DNA of 64,000 bases, taken from the NCBI GenBank assembly GCA_001599295.1, contig BCGN01000003.1:1775148-1839147 (forward strand), written 5' to 3'. Source of the DNA: Sporopachydermia quercuum. Its lineage: Eukaryota > Ascomycota > Sporopachydermiomycetes > Sporopachydermiales > Sporopachydermiaceae. Shown here piece by piece: positions 28,623-38,357 of this stretch. The notes under the pieces were generated by a model, which had not been told where the DNA came from, searched no databases, and saw only the letters and a program-made list of their open reading frames with translations. The position numbers and the translations under genes were made by a program. Numbering within the stretch: position 1 is the stretch's first letter; each line of letters opens with the position of its first letter.

Positions 28623-28705
28623 GTAAGTTGATGAGTCAATTGAACACTTATTATACAGCCTTACAGATGATGTTTTTGCCTTGCAATACTAACAATTAAC
28701 TATAG
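28623..28705 (+). other. Candidate 5'-leader intron of the glutathione peroxidase gene
   Basis: Donor GTAAGT (28623), exact branch TACTAAC (28687-28693) and acceptor CTATAG ending at 28705 give 83 nt, matching local intron sizes. A 22-codon uORF (28631-28699) and a TGAGTCA element lie entirely inside it, so splicing would remove the uORF from the leader. Confidence 0.55.
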
Positions 28706-28771
28706 AAGAACAAGTAATTCATCGTGGCTACCACTTTAAAGCATCTAAGAAAATTAAGTACTATAAGAACA

Positions 28772-29254
28772 ATGTCTAAGTTCTACGAATTAGCTCCTTT
28801 AGATAAGAAGGGACAACCTTATCCTTTCAGTGAATTGGAGGGCAAAGTTGTTTTGATTGTTAATGTTGCCTCAAAATGTGGATTCACCCCCCAATACAAA
28901 GGTTTGGAAGAATTGTACAAGAAATATCACGACAAGGGGTTAGAAATCATCGGTTTCCCTTGCAATCAATTTGGTAAACAAGAGCCAGGTTCTGATGAAG
29001 AAATCACCGAATTCTGCTCATTGAACTATGGTGTTACCTTCCCAGTTCTGAAGAAAGTCGATGTCAATGGTTCGAATGCTGATCCTGTATATCAATACTT
29101 GAAGAGTCAGAAGTCAGGGCTTCTTGGCTTCAAGGGAATCAAGTGGAATTTCGAAAAATTCCTTGTTGATAAGAAAGGTGAAGTTGTGAAGAGATACGGT
29201 TCTATCACTGCACCAAACTCCATCGAAAAGGATATTGATGAGTTATTAAAATAA
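28772..29254 (+). CDS. GPX2: Thiol-type glutathione peroxidase (Gpx2/Hyr1 family)
   Basis: From the first in-frame ATG (28772) the product has 160 residues, the family length. Motifs are NVASKCGFTPQY (peroxidatic Cys, where mammals have selenocysteine), FPCNQFGKQEPG (resolving Cys and Gln) and IKWNFEKFLVDKKGEVVKRY (Trp and Asn of the tetrad). These enzymes reduce peroxides using thioredoxin. GPX2 is preferred over HYR1 because the gene converges on ISW1, as in S. cerevisiae. The frame remains open upstream from 28718 without an ATG but with a GTG in an A(-3)/G(+4) context at 28724, coding a basic Ser/Thr-rich segment resembling a mitochondrial presequence. Confidence 0.93.
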   Translation: MSKFYELAPLDKKGQPYPFSELEGKVVLIVNVASKCGFTPQYKGLEELYKKYHDKGLEIIGFPCNQFGKQEPGSDEEITEFCSLNYGVTFPVLKKVDVNGSNADPVYQYLKSQKSGLLGFKGIKWNFEKFLVDKKGEVVKRYGSITAPNSIEKDIDELLK

Positions 29255-29550
29255 AGAGACAGAATAGGTGCTACTAAAAAGGAAGATTAATCATTTGTCA
29301 CTACTACTTTTTTCCATATTCTTGTCAATTAAGTTTATTCTCACACATCTTGATGATGTTATGTTCTCTTATGTAATTGATTCATGAGTTGTTGTTTAAT
29401 GCTCTTGAATTGTTAATTGAAATTTACTTCTTGTTTATAACTGAGTCAAGGTAGCATGATAGATCGAACAATCCAGAGATGTGGAATCATAGACAGTCAA
29501 TCTACATAACATGAAGCAAAGTAACATCACTAACAAAAACTCCCCAACAT
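29255..29550. other. Convergent GPX-ISW1 spacer
   Basis: This 296-bp spacer between two stop codons is T-rich on the plus strand and has no other feature. Confidence 0.6.
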
Positions 29551-32500
29551 CTACCGAGTCCTCTTTCTCTTCTCTTCTGGTACTACGGAGGATGCCTTAC
29601 TACTAGTAGTGCTTCCTGGTTTACTTCTCTTCTTCGAATTACCACCATCAACCTTTTTTGTCAGTAGCGTTAAAAGCGTGGCCGCTCTTCGGCTCAGCTC
29701 TCCTGGTGTTCTCGAGAGGAAAAACCAATCAAATCTGAACAATGGTGATCTTCGAATAGCATTTTTGATTAGATCATACACATTCTCAGTGTTCATTCCC
29801 AATTTGTTCAATTGAACCAGTAGGAATCTGTCTTCCTCTTCTGAAAACACTCTACGTTGCGATGATGATGATACATTGTAGGGAATCTCCATCTCCTGTA
29901 AAGGAAACTCATAAGACTCAACTTTCTTCCTTAGAGCATCACGTTGGACCATAAGTTTTTTGCTCTTTTCTTCACCTGCCTCAATCTGTTGTAAGTATCT
30001 ATCATATCCATCGATTTCACTATATCTTGACCAAAACACTTTGCTGTATGTTTTAACGTCTTGCAAGGACTTATCATCCAATTCATTAGCAATGGCTTCA
30101 TAGTTTCTACGTCCATGTTTGGCACTTAGTTGGATGAAATGTGTAAAGTCTCTACGATTCCAATTGCTGAAACCCTGCATTGCTAACTCAACTTTTAGTT
30201 TTTCCTCCTTTTCGGTTAACGGTTCAGCATTCTCGATTTCTTGCTGTTCAAGCTCTTGTTCAGCTTTTCGATCCTCTAATGTTTCTTCAGGACCATCAGC
30301 TAAGGGCACTTTATAACCTGTTTGCTTTCTAAAGTAGCTTTTTTCTTTCTCATAGATCTCCACTAACTGAGGAGAATAGAACTGGTGATCTTGAATATGA
30401 AGTTGCTTAGGAGGTCTAGGTCCTTTTGGAGTAGAATTTGCAGGTCTGCTTCCAGAACTTAGCATATCTTTATAATAACCATCAATATTGTAGTTTTCTT
30501 TTCTTTCACGTTTAGCAGGATTGATCCAGGTGAAAGCAGGAACATTTGTAGCTGTTTTCTTTTTGAAGTCTTCTCCATTCCATTCATAGGCCGAGTCTGA
30601 TGTGAATTTTTGTAGATCGTCTAAACCAAGCTTTTCGTACCGTTCATTGAGAGCTTTTGTTCGTTGTTCACCTTGTAACAGGATAGAATCAATATCAAAA
30701 TCATCATCTGACTCATTGCCATTGCTTCCTTCTTCAGTCTTCGTATCTCTATTACGATCACGTTTTCCTGCTTTCTTCTCGTTTACTTTTTCAAAAACAT
30801 CAGCAGCACCGTGCTGAATCATTGATAAGAGATCATCCTTTGTTGCTGCTTTTCCAGACTGCTGAGCAGCTCCCCGACGGCCTTGCTGAATAACCAGTTG
30901 ATCCAGTCTGAGTTTCTGAGCTGCTCTCTCAAGAATCTTTTCTTCAATTGCATTATCAGTAATGAATCTATAAACAAACACTTGCTTTTTTTGCCCAATT
31001 CTATGGGCACGATCCATTGCTTGTAAATCAGCCTGGGGGTTCCAATCCGAGTCATAGAGAATAACTTGATCAGCTGTAGTAAGATTGATACCTAATCCAC
31101 CAGCTCTCGTTGTTAATAGAAATACGAACTTTTCGCTTCCAGGCTTATTATAAGTATCTATAGCAGCAATTCTATCTTCATGAGCAGTTTGACCATCAAT
31201 ACGGCAATACTGATAGCCCCGGAAAATACAGTAATCTTCTAAAATGTCAAGCATTCTACTCATCTGAGAAAAGATCAAGGCTCTTGATCCTTGAGCTTGG
31301 AATTTCTTTAATAATCTATCAAGAACCTTCATTTTACCTGCATTGAATACCAAATGTTCATCCGTTGTATAAGGAGGTCCTGGCTCAGCTCCTTCAAACA
31401 AGTAAGGATGGTTACAGCATTTTCTCAACTGCATAACAATATTAAGAAGCCGTGTCTTCGACTCCTTTTTACCAGTTGCACCATTCACAGCATCTATGTC
31501 TTTTTCCAACAGCTTCTGGTACCAGTTTAGTTGCATATCACTCATTTTTATATACACGTTTACTTCTTTCTTCGGTAGTAAAGATTTCTCCACATCTGAC
31601 TTCAATCTTCTTAATAAGAAAGGATTTAGTACAGCATGAAGCTGATGAATGACGTTTTCTTCTTTCTCTTCTTTAGAAGCAGATTCTTTATCCTCTGATA
31701 ACTCTTCGCTATCACTGTTTTTGGTGAACCATAAATCAAAGTTATCAGAATCAGAAAATATATCAGGAAGAATGAAATTAAGTAAAGCCCATAATTCATG
31801 TAAATTATTCTGTAATGGTGTACCAGTGATTAATAGTCTGTTTCTTGAATGGAACATTCTGATGATCTGTGATAATAAAGATTCTTCATTTTTGATTCTA
31901 TGAGCTTCATCAATGATTATGTATTCCCAAGCAAATTTCTTCAGAGTGGCTTTTTCTTTAATGACCATTTCATAAGAAGTAACAATAACGTCAAAATCAC
32001 AAGACAAAATCCTGTCAGCAATCAATTTAGGTCTAGATTCTTTATTACCTTGCAAAACAACGACATTTACTTCTGGTGTCCATTTGTTGAACTCTCTTTG
32101 CCAGTTGTCTAATGTGGATTTGGGCACTACGACTAAATGAGGACCACCAATATTCTCAATGTATCGTAAATATCCAAGAAAAGCGATTGTTTGCAGAGTT
32201 TTCCCTAGACCCATTTCGTCTGCTAAAATACCCGAAATATTGTTCTTGTAAAGATTGATAAGCCAATTCAACCCTTGGATTTGGTAATCACGCATAGTTC
32301 CATTAACAAACCCTGGCGATTGTTCGAATACTGATGCATCATAGTTGGACTGTTCAGCTTGCAATAATTCAGCATCTTCCTCCTTTTCGGTTTTTCTTCT
32401 CCTATGCTCAGTCGATGTCGCAGTATCACCTGGTTTTGGTAAACCTTTCTTCTCTATGATTTTGACTGCCTCTGCGAAATTTGGATCTTTGCTTGCTTTA

Positions 32501-33106
32501 GCCTCAATGAAATGATGGAAAAGGGTTGTAAGACCCAAGAGATAAGTCAAGCGCGTGACTGTTTCATCAACCTTGAAAATTGTTAATAAAAATGATTATT
32601 TTTGACAATTAGAAAGAGTTATAGATTAAAAAATAGGAAAAGAGCATACTTACATCAAATGATTTCTTAGCGTCTGCAAAGTATATTCGCTTTTTAGCGT
32701 CATTGCTCAAAGGTGTAAATGCTCTGAACGGAGTTACATCCTATGAAGGAATTCTAGTTAATATGACGATGTTCTGATTAATCAAATGGGTCAAATGTTA
32801 CTGCGTGAAACTTCTCTCTTATTTTGTTCCGATTCTATTGTGGTTACAGCAGAGGGATCAAGATCTCGGTACGTACATAAGATGTTGGCACTGATGGCTA
32901 TATGGATGAAAAAAGTAATCTGTTAGTTGAGAGTTCTTCCAATATCAAAAGGATATAAGATCCTATTAAATGGACTTCCAAAGAAAGACCAAAAAATAAT
33001 TATCTAGTAGTGTACATGACTATGGAAGTAAGTGATGCAGTCCAGACTGTCGTATTATTGTACATACCATGTCAGGTTCCGGAGTAGGAGTTGGATCAGA
33101 AGACAT
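29551..33106 (-). CDS. ISW1: ISWI-family chromatin remodelling ATPase (four exons)
   Basis: Exons are 33068-33106, 32877-32897, 32654-32740 and 29551-32571; all joins are phase 0 and give 1055 residues (yeast Isw1 1129). Introns of 170, 136 and 82 nt have donors GTATGT, GTACGT and GTAAGT. The SNF2 ATPase has ADEMGLGKT (about 168-174), IIIDEAHRI (DEAH about 270) and helicase motif [21 protein letters not shown] ([20 protein letters not shown]) and SLIDE domains follow, then a basic tail. The short exons encode the N-terminal [16 protein letters not shown] region that precedes [12 protein letters not shown] in this family. Isw1 slides and spaces nucleosomes. The acceptor of intron 2 is the least certain junction. 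Convergence with GPX supports ISW1 over ISW2. Confidence 0.92.
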
Positions 33107-34030
33107 AGTTTCCAATGTTCTTGAGCAATTTGATATAACACTGAAACACTAAAAAGTCTAGTAGAATCTCAATTCGAACCTNGAAGCTTTGAAAAGATTC
33201 TCAAAAGATGAGGATCTTTCTGTCAAGGAAACTTCTCAAGCCTATAGAAGTAAGTGAATAATCGCGACATTAAGCCGTTTCGTGTAATACCTGAAAGTTT
33301 TATTTCCGTATGTTAACTGGAAAACATCCGGAAGTGATATAATATTCCGTAATATGAGAGTTGAAGTTACGGAGAATAAGCCCAATTCGAATAGATAATC
33401 AAGTAGAGTTTCCGTAACGCTCCGTTAAGCGACATGATAAGATTAGAAGCTGAGCTGTCCGTGAACGTGATTGGGATTGATCGATATTGAATAGGCCATG
33501 ATGAGGAAGGTGAGAGTGTGGTCGCTGAGTAATAGTAAGAAGGGAATATAAGTTACATTGAAGCAATGATGAAATGAATTTACTTTTATTGGGATTTGAC
33601 AATTGGTTTGGTTTGGAGATAGTCATTAGACATTAGCTTAGAGTAGTCCAATTCAATCTGAATTGTAGATCAGGAGAGTGCAGTGAAATCTGGACAACTT
33701 GTAGAAGAGATATATAGATGAAGCTGATGTAGTTAGATGTATAACGCTCTGGGAGATGAGATAGATTCTAGATTTAAGTACACTTTGATGAACTCAAATT
33801 AAGGGGAGTCGAACAAAAAAAAACCCACTTTTATTTTATAGCTTAAGAAGCTCATCATACAGTGCCAAAGGACATCAAAGACTAGTCCACCCTTTTCTTA
33901 ATTCAGTCTACAATACCACAACTTATATAACAGCAATCAAGAAATGCACATTTGGTTTCGTTTCTATGTATATAGGTTTATAAGATTATATATAATTTTG
34001 TGTTATCGATACTAAATCAAATCAATTGAT
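33107..34030. other. ISW1 promoter and TSA1 3' flank
   Basis: This 924-bp region is upstream of ISW1 and downstream of TSA1, both on the minus strand. The A-rich stretch near 33817 and AT-rich 33950-34020 suit TSA1 3' processing. The frame at 33399-33626 has no support. Confidence 0.55.
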
Positions 34031-34621
34031 TTAAGCGTTAGCCTTATTGAAGTACTCCTTGGATTCCTTGACATCAGGTTTGATTGTCAAGGAACCTTCT
34101 TGCCAGTTAGCAGGGCAGACTTCACCGTANTTGTCAGTGAATTGGAAGGCTTCCAAAAGACGGAGGGATTCATCAACAGATCTTCCGACAGGTAAGTCGT
34201 TGATGGTGATTTGTCTAAGAGTACCCTTAGGATCAATGAGGAAAATACCTCTAAGGGCAACACCTTCTTCTTCAATCAAAACACCGTAGTCCTTAGACAA
34301 AGTGTGGTTGGTGTCAGCAAGTAAAGGAATGTTTACAGGTCCGAGACCACCATCCTTTCTGGCGACGTTAGTCCAGGCCAATAAGGAGTATTCAGAGTCA
34401 GTAGAGGCGAACAACACTTCGGCACCCTTAGACTTGAACTTTTCGATGGCTTCAGAGTAAGCAATGATTTCAGTAGGGCAAACAAAAGTGAAAGCCAAAG
34501 GAATGAAAGCCAATAAAACCCACTTTCCTTTGAATTGCTCTAATGAAACTTCTTCGAAAACGCCATCAATGACGGCAGTCTTCTTGAAGGTAGGAGCTGG
34601 CTTTTGAATAATAGCGACCAT
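34031..34621 (-). CDS. TSA1: Typical 2-Cys peroxiredoxin
   Basis: The 196-residue product is the exact length of Tsa1. The peroxidatic cysteine is in [14 protein letters not shown] (about Cys48) and the resolving cysteine in GEVCPANW (about Cys169). The GGLG and YF motifs ([26 protein letters not shown]) linked to hyperoxidation sensitivity and chaperone switching are present. It reduces hydrogen peroxide using thioredoxin in the cytosol. The N at 34130 leaves one residue as Asn or Lys. A TATA element lies 170 bp upstream. Confidence 0.97.
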   Translation of the reverse strand: MVAIIQKPAPTFKKTAVIDGVFEEVSLEQFKGKWVLLAFIPLAFTFVCPTEIIAYSEAIEKFKSKGAEVLFASTDSEYSLLAWTNVARKDGGLGPVNIPLLADTNHTLSKDYGVLIEEEGVALRGIFLIDPKGTLRQITINDLPVGRSVDESLRLLEAFQFTDXYGEVCPANWQEGSLTIKPDVKESKEYFNKANA

Positions 34622-37106
34622 TATGATTTATTGTTTTGTGACTGTGACCTTTAGTGTGATTGAATACTTATTGGTTTGAATTATCAGCCAATCTTTATAC
34701 AACTAATACAACTTTTCTATGAATCATCTATCAATAATTGTCTTTCTATGGATCATATCATGAAGAATAAAAGGATGGGGGAACTAATTGCCTTTATATA
34801 CATTTCACTTTAACCCATATAAGGTTTTGAAGTATGTGTTCTATGTAAGCTGGGACATCTCAATTAAGAAATAAATTGTGTACTTAAGATGTTGCTTTTT
34901 GAACTGTACAGCAGAAACACTGGCGATATGAGAGCAATAATTGATATTGGATCTAGTAGTTTTTAATTCATTTATGTTATCAAAAAGGAATGAAAATAAT
35001 CTAGAAATTGTACTTGTAAAACCAGTCAGTTGTAGTGGCTTTTATATGCTTTAGCTAGTAGGTTTAATACTAACCAGTTTTCTTTCATAACCGCGCTTAT
35101 ATTTCATCAGCTATTAACTTCCTACGTATTTCTAATGCCTAATTTATACGTAAAATACACCATAAGTAATCTTCCTTGGGCGAGAATCGGAGTGAAAGAT
35201 CAATGGAAATAATGAAGAAATATCATGGAAAATGAGTTGATTGGAACTATAATAAATGATATAGCTATAATAATGAACAGAGAATATAAATGATTAGATT
35301 GGGAAGGTAATACAATGATTTCGCTTTGATAGGATAATGGAATAATCGTTGATTAACTGTTAAATAGTTGGAAGACAGTTACCGACGAGAGTTGAGATTA
35401 CTTGGTAGAGAGATCGTCATATAACCGTCAGCGTTGACCTACTTGCGGTTATCTGTGAGTTATGTTGACTTTTACAGCGAACAAAGTTCGCTATGGTAAT
35501 ATATGTCTTTGATCCTATTTTATGGTGTCATTATTAATATCGTTTACTTGTTAAGTAGAGTCTTTATAATAACGTACATGGGAATATGATTTGTTTCTTC
35601 TGACAANCTGAAGACTATCAATTCTTCAATATGATGATTTACAACTGCAGCATATATATCTTCCTTAACAATAAACATCTTATCGTCTACTCATCTAGTT
35701 ATACGGTATGTATGGGGTTCTCCTAATCCCAATTGCCTACTCTATTGATCCGCATACAAGTATCTACCCATATCTAGCTACCCGCACCTTTGACCATCTT
35801 ACTAATATACAAATTCGAGCAGCATATGTGTGCTCCGTTATAAGCTGCGAATCGCTCATAAATTCGAATTCTTATGTCAGTATTCATACAATTCATCTCC
35901 TTCCTTGATCTGTTGGTCACACAACCAGTTGGTTTTCATGTTATCGGCTCATTAGCTAATTTCCAGAACAGGTTTTTTTTCCATTTTGTATTATTAATTT
36001 TTCAAAAGTCCAGAATTGTTTGATTGTGCAATGCTCTCGTGATAGCCCCGACAGTTATTAAATAGTGAGATTCTAGAAATTTCATTTCCGAAACTGGTAA
36101 ACTACTCCTTGGAGCAAGTTTGTGGTTATGTGAACATAAATAACTGAGAATAAGGTTTAAGAGTTGAGATTAAGTTTCAAGAAAAGTGTGGAGATATAAC
36201 AAAGGATTGTTGAATTTGTTATGAAGATGAATATTTATAGTGTGAAGGTGGTAAATATGCTTCTCTGTTTTGAGGACTAATTATGATATTTATTCAACAG
36301 ATAATGGATATCTTGATAAAAATACTAAGTTTCTATGATTGCAATCCTGAGTATTCCTACTCGCTAGCTGAGACCACACTAAACACTTATCAATAATTCC
36401 CAAATTGAGAATGTAGAACGCCAATTATTGTGAACTCAATTCGAATGAAAAGTTGAAAGAGCATTGAAATTCGTTGAAATATTTTCTGAGAACATTATCT
36501 TTTGCTAAAGGTGTTCTATAATTGAATCGCCTTATTTGAGCTATCTTGTTTGTATGTTGTACAGAAATATACATACAATTAAAGTGCGTGCTGTCCACAG
36601 TTTTAGAACAAATACTACAAAGGTCATGTTTTGCCTAATAAATAAACCGTAAACCTATCATTAAACCGTTACAAAAGAATTTTCAAATATGAATAAAAAT
36701 AATCTAGCTATCGAATCTATCATCTAATCCTTACATGAAAACTCATTTCTTTTCTGACTGATATTTGGACTAGTTATAATCTTAATACTCTGTCAATATT
36801 TTAATCTAACGCCCATAACCACTCATTACTGTTGAACTAACTGCCCCAATACTAACGCTTGATCACTTCATCTTTCATGAAATGTATGATTTTTGTTCAG
36901 TTCTCAAAAATTTTATCCGGCAGACTTTCGTTTTTTTGAGTGCTGACATACTTAGTTGTTTCTTTCAGACTGCTGAGTATCTCGCACTGGCAACCATGGC
37001 AAGAACTTCATTTGCTTCTTCAAAAAGAGTAATCACCCAAATATTATGATACTTATTCCTTTTATTGGCCCGGGATACCAATATTTTTGTTTACTAACAG
37101 TTTTCT
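34622..37106. other. Long spacer upstream of TSA1
   Basis: This 2.5-kb spacer lies between TSA1 and the 3' end of the Zn2Cys6 gene, both on the minus strand. It contains the TSA1 TATA element at 34792-34800 and an N at 35607. Frames such as 35708-35908 have no recognisable features. Isolated TACTAAC strings (about 35069, 36859, 37092) lack convincing donors. Confidence 0.6.
34792..34800 (-). promoter_or_regulatory. TATA box of TSA1
   Basis: On the minus strand this reads TATATAAAG, about 170 bp upstream of the TSA1 ATG. A strong TATA suits a highly expressed, stress-inducible gene. Confidence 0.6.
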
Positions 37107-38357
37107 TCAAAGCCATGGATTCAGGTAATCCTTATTTAACATCTGATAAGTGAATAACTCTTGAATCATATTTGTATCAGATTGCATCTGAGCATTTGAA
37201 AGTGCTGTTTGATTTATCGGGCTCTCATTAACAATAGTAGTAGTTGAAGTTGGCGTGGGACCAGATGAGTAGGAATTGATAGATGGAGATACTGGTGGGG
37301 GTGCTGAAGTTTGCGGATGAGTAGGGTGTGGTTGGGGATGTGGGAAAGGAGGACTGCTGCTTTGCGTGGTACTTTCATGAGAAATCATTGAGATTAAATT
37401 GCCCAAATTGCTTTGTATTCTCACTAGCTTTTGTCTTACTATTTGTATTGTGGTAGTGCTGGAGCTATTTGAGCTTTCTGGATTATGAACAGCATTCCTG
37501 TTCCTATAATATGATCTGCTGTCTTTTAACTGTGTATCATTATCAGTTGCCCTATTGCTTCCTTCTATTTTTTGAGCAGTATCGTCATCACTTGATCTGA
37601 AATTTGAGTAGTAATTGGGTTGATTTCCATATTTGCTGCTTGCTGACCCTGAATGAGTTACCAGCGCACTTCTTTGATTTGGAGGCAATCTCTTCACTAG
37701 ATATATGATGTTGTTCAGAGCAGTCTCGAGGTTGCTGATGGCGGATTGTATAATAGGATTGATAGGGTCAACATTTGAGTCTATGGAGTCTGGCGATGTT
37801 ATATGATCCACAAATTCTAGGTCAGGCATTTTTTGACTTGTATCTTTGGAATCTATAGAAGACCTTGCTTTTGAATCTCTGATAGACTCTCTTCTAAAGG
37901 ATGTACCCTCATCGTCATCTTCATCCTGCCGCGTGCTCTCCCTTTTGCTAACTTTGTAATCGTAAGGGTTGTGGATGATAAACGATAACTGTTTCTCTTT
38001 CTTCTTTGATGGCTTGTGTTTTCGCTGTGGCTTTGAAATGCGTTTATTTGCAATTGAAGGTGCAGAATACGACAAACTCACAGTTGGAATGCTTGATTCT
38101 AAGGCACCTGTTATTTTCTGTTTTGCTGACAAACTTGACGAAGGTGATAATTGACTTTCTTCTGAGGAATTGGAATTTGGTTGACTGGTAGTGGAATTTC
38201 TTCTATTTGTTTCCTGGAAGACGCACTCTTCGCCTGCCTGATAACAACGGATGCAAGACGAATAGAATGGGTTGTCGTAAGCACACCTCACTTTTAGCCT
38301 TCGGCACCGAGCACACGCTCTTTGTTGACGCCATTTACCGGATTGATTCGATGACAT
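37107..38357 (-). CDS. Zn2Cys6 (Gal4-type) transcription factor
   Basis: The 416-residue product carries a binuclear zinc cluster near the N-terminus: CARCRRLKVRC, nine residues, then CIRCYQAGEEC (C-x2-C-x6-C-x9-C-x2-C-x6-C, residues about 15-46). The rest is Ser/Pro/Asn-rich with basic patches (KRISKPQRKHKPSKKKEK, about 105-125). There is a possible short coiled segment near 225-245 (NLETALNNIIYLVKRL) and a Pro-rich stretch near 340. I see no fungal middle-homology region, and the protein is shorter than most of the family. I cannot name an orthologue. It is flanked by two unusually long spacers. Confidence 0.88.
   Translation of the reverse strand: MSSNQSGKWRQQRACARCRRLKVRCAYDNPFYSSCIRCYQAGEECVFQETNRRNSTTSQPNSNSSEESQLSPSSSLSAKQKITGALESSIPTVSLSYSAPSIANKRISKPQRKHKPSKKKEKQLSFIIHNPYDYKVSKRESTRQDEDDDEGTSFRRESIRDSKARSSIDSKDTSQKMPDLEFVDHITSPDSIDSNVDPINPIIQSAISNLETALNNIIYLVKRLPPNQRSALVTHSGSASSKYGNQPNYYSNFRSSDDDTAQKIEGSNRATDNDTQLKDSRSYYRNRNAVHNPESSNSSSTTTIQIVRQKLVRIQSNLGNLISMISHESTTQSSSPPFPHPQPHPTHPQTSAPPPVSPSINSYSSGPTPTSTTTIVNESPINQTALSNAQMQSDTNMIQELFTYQMLNKDYLNPWL

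Larger units (their letters stand above)
27847..28771. other. RIB1-GPX spacer and peroxidase leader
   Basis: This 925-bp region holds a TATA element (28590-28597), TGAGTCA (28632-28638), a candidate leader intron (28623-28705) and an ATG-less in-frame extension (28718-28771) leading into the peroxidase. No other gene is seen. Confidence 0.65.

Noticed and set aside
35708-35908. 66-codon frame in the TSA1 upstream spacer
   Set aside because: No recognisable features or splice context.
36996-37154. Possible plus-strand mini-gene: ATG 36996, donor GTAATC 37029, TACTAACAG ending 37100, short second exon
   Set aside because: The donor is poor, the peptide is only about 23 residues, and it overlaps the 3' end of the Zn2Cys6 gene in antisense.
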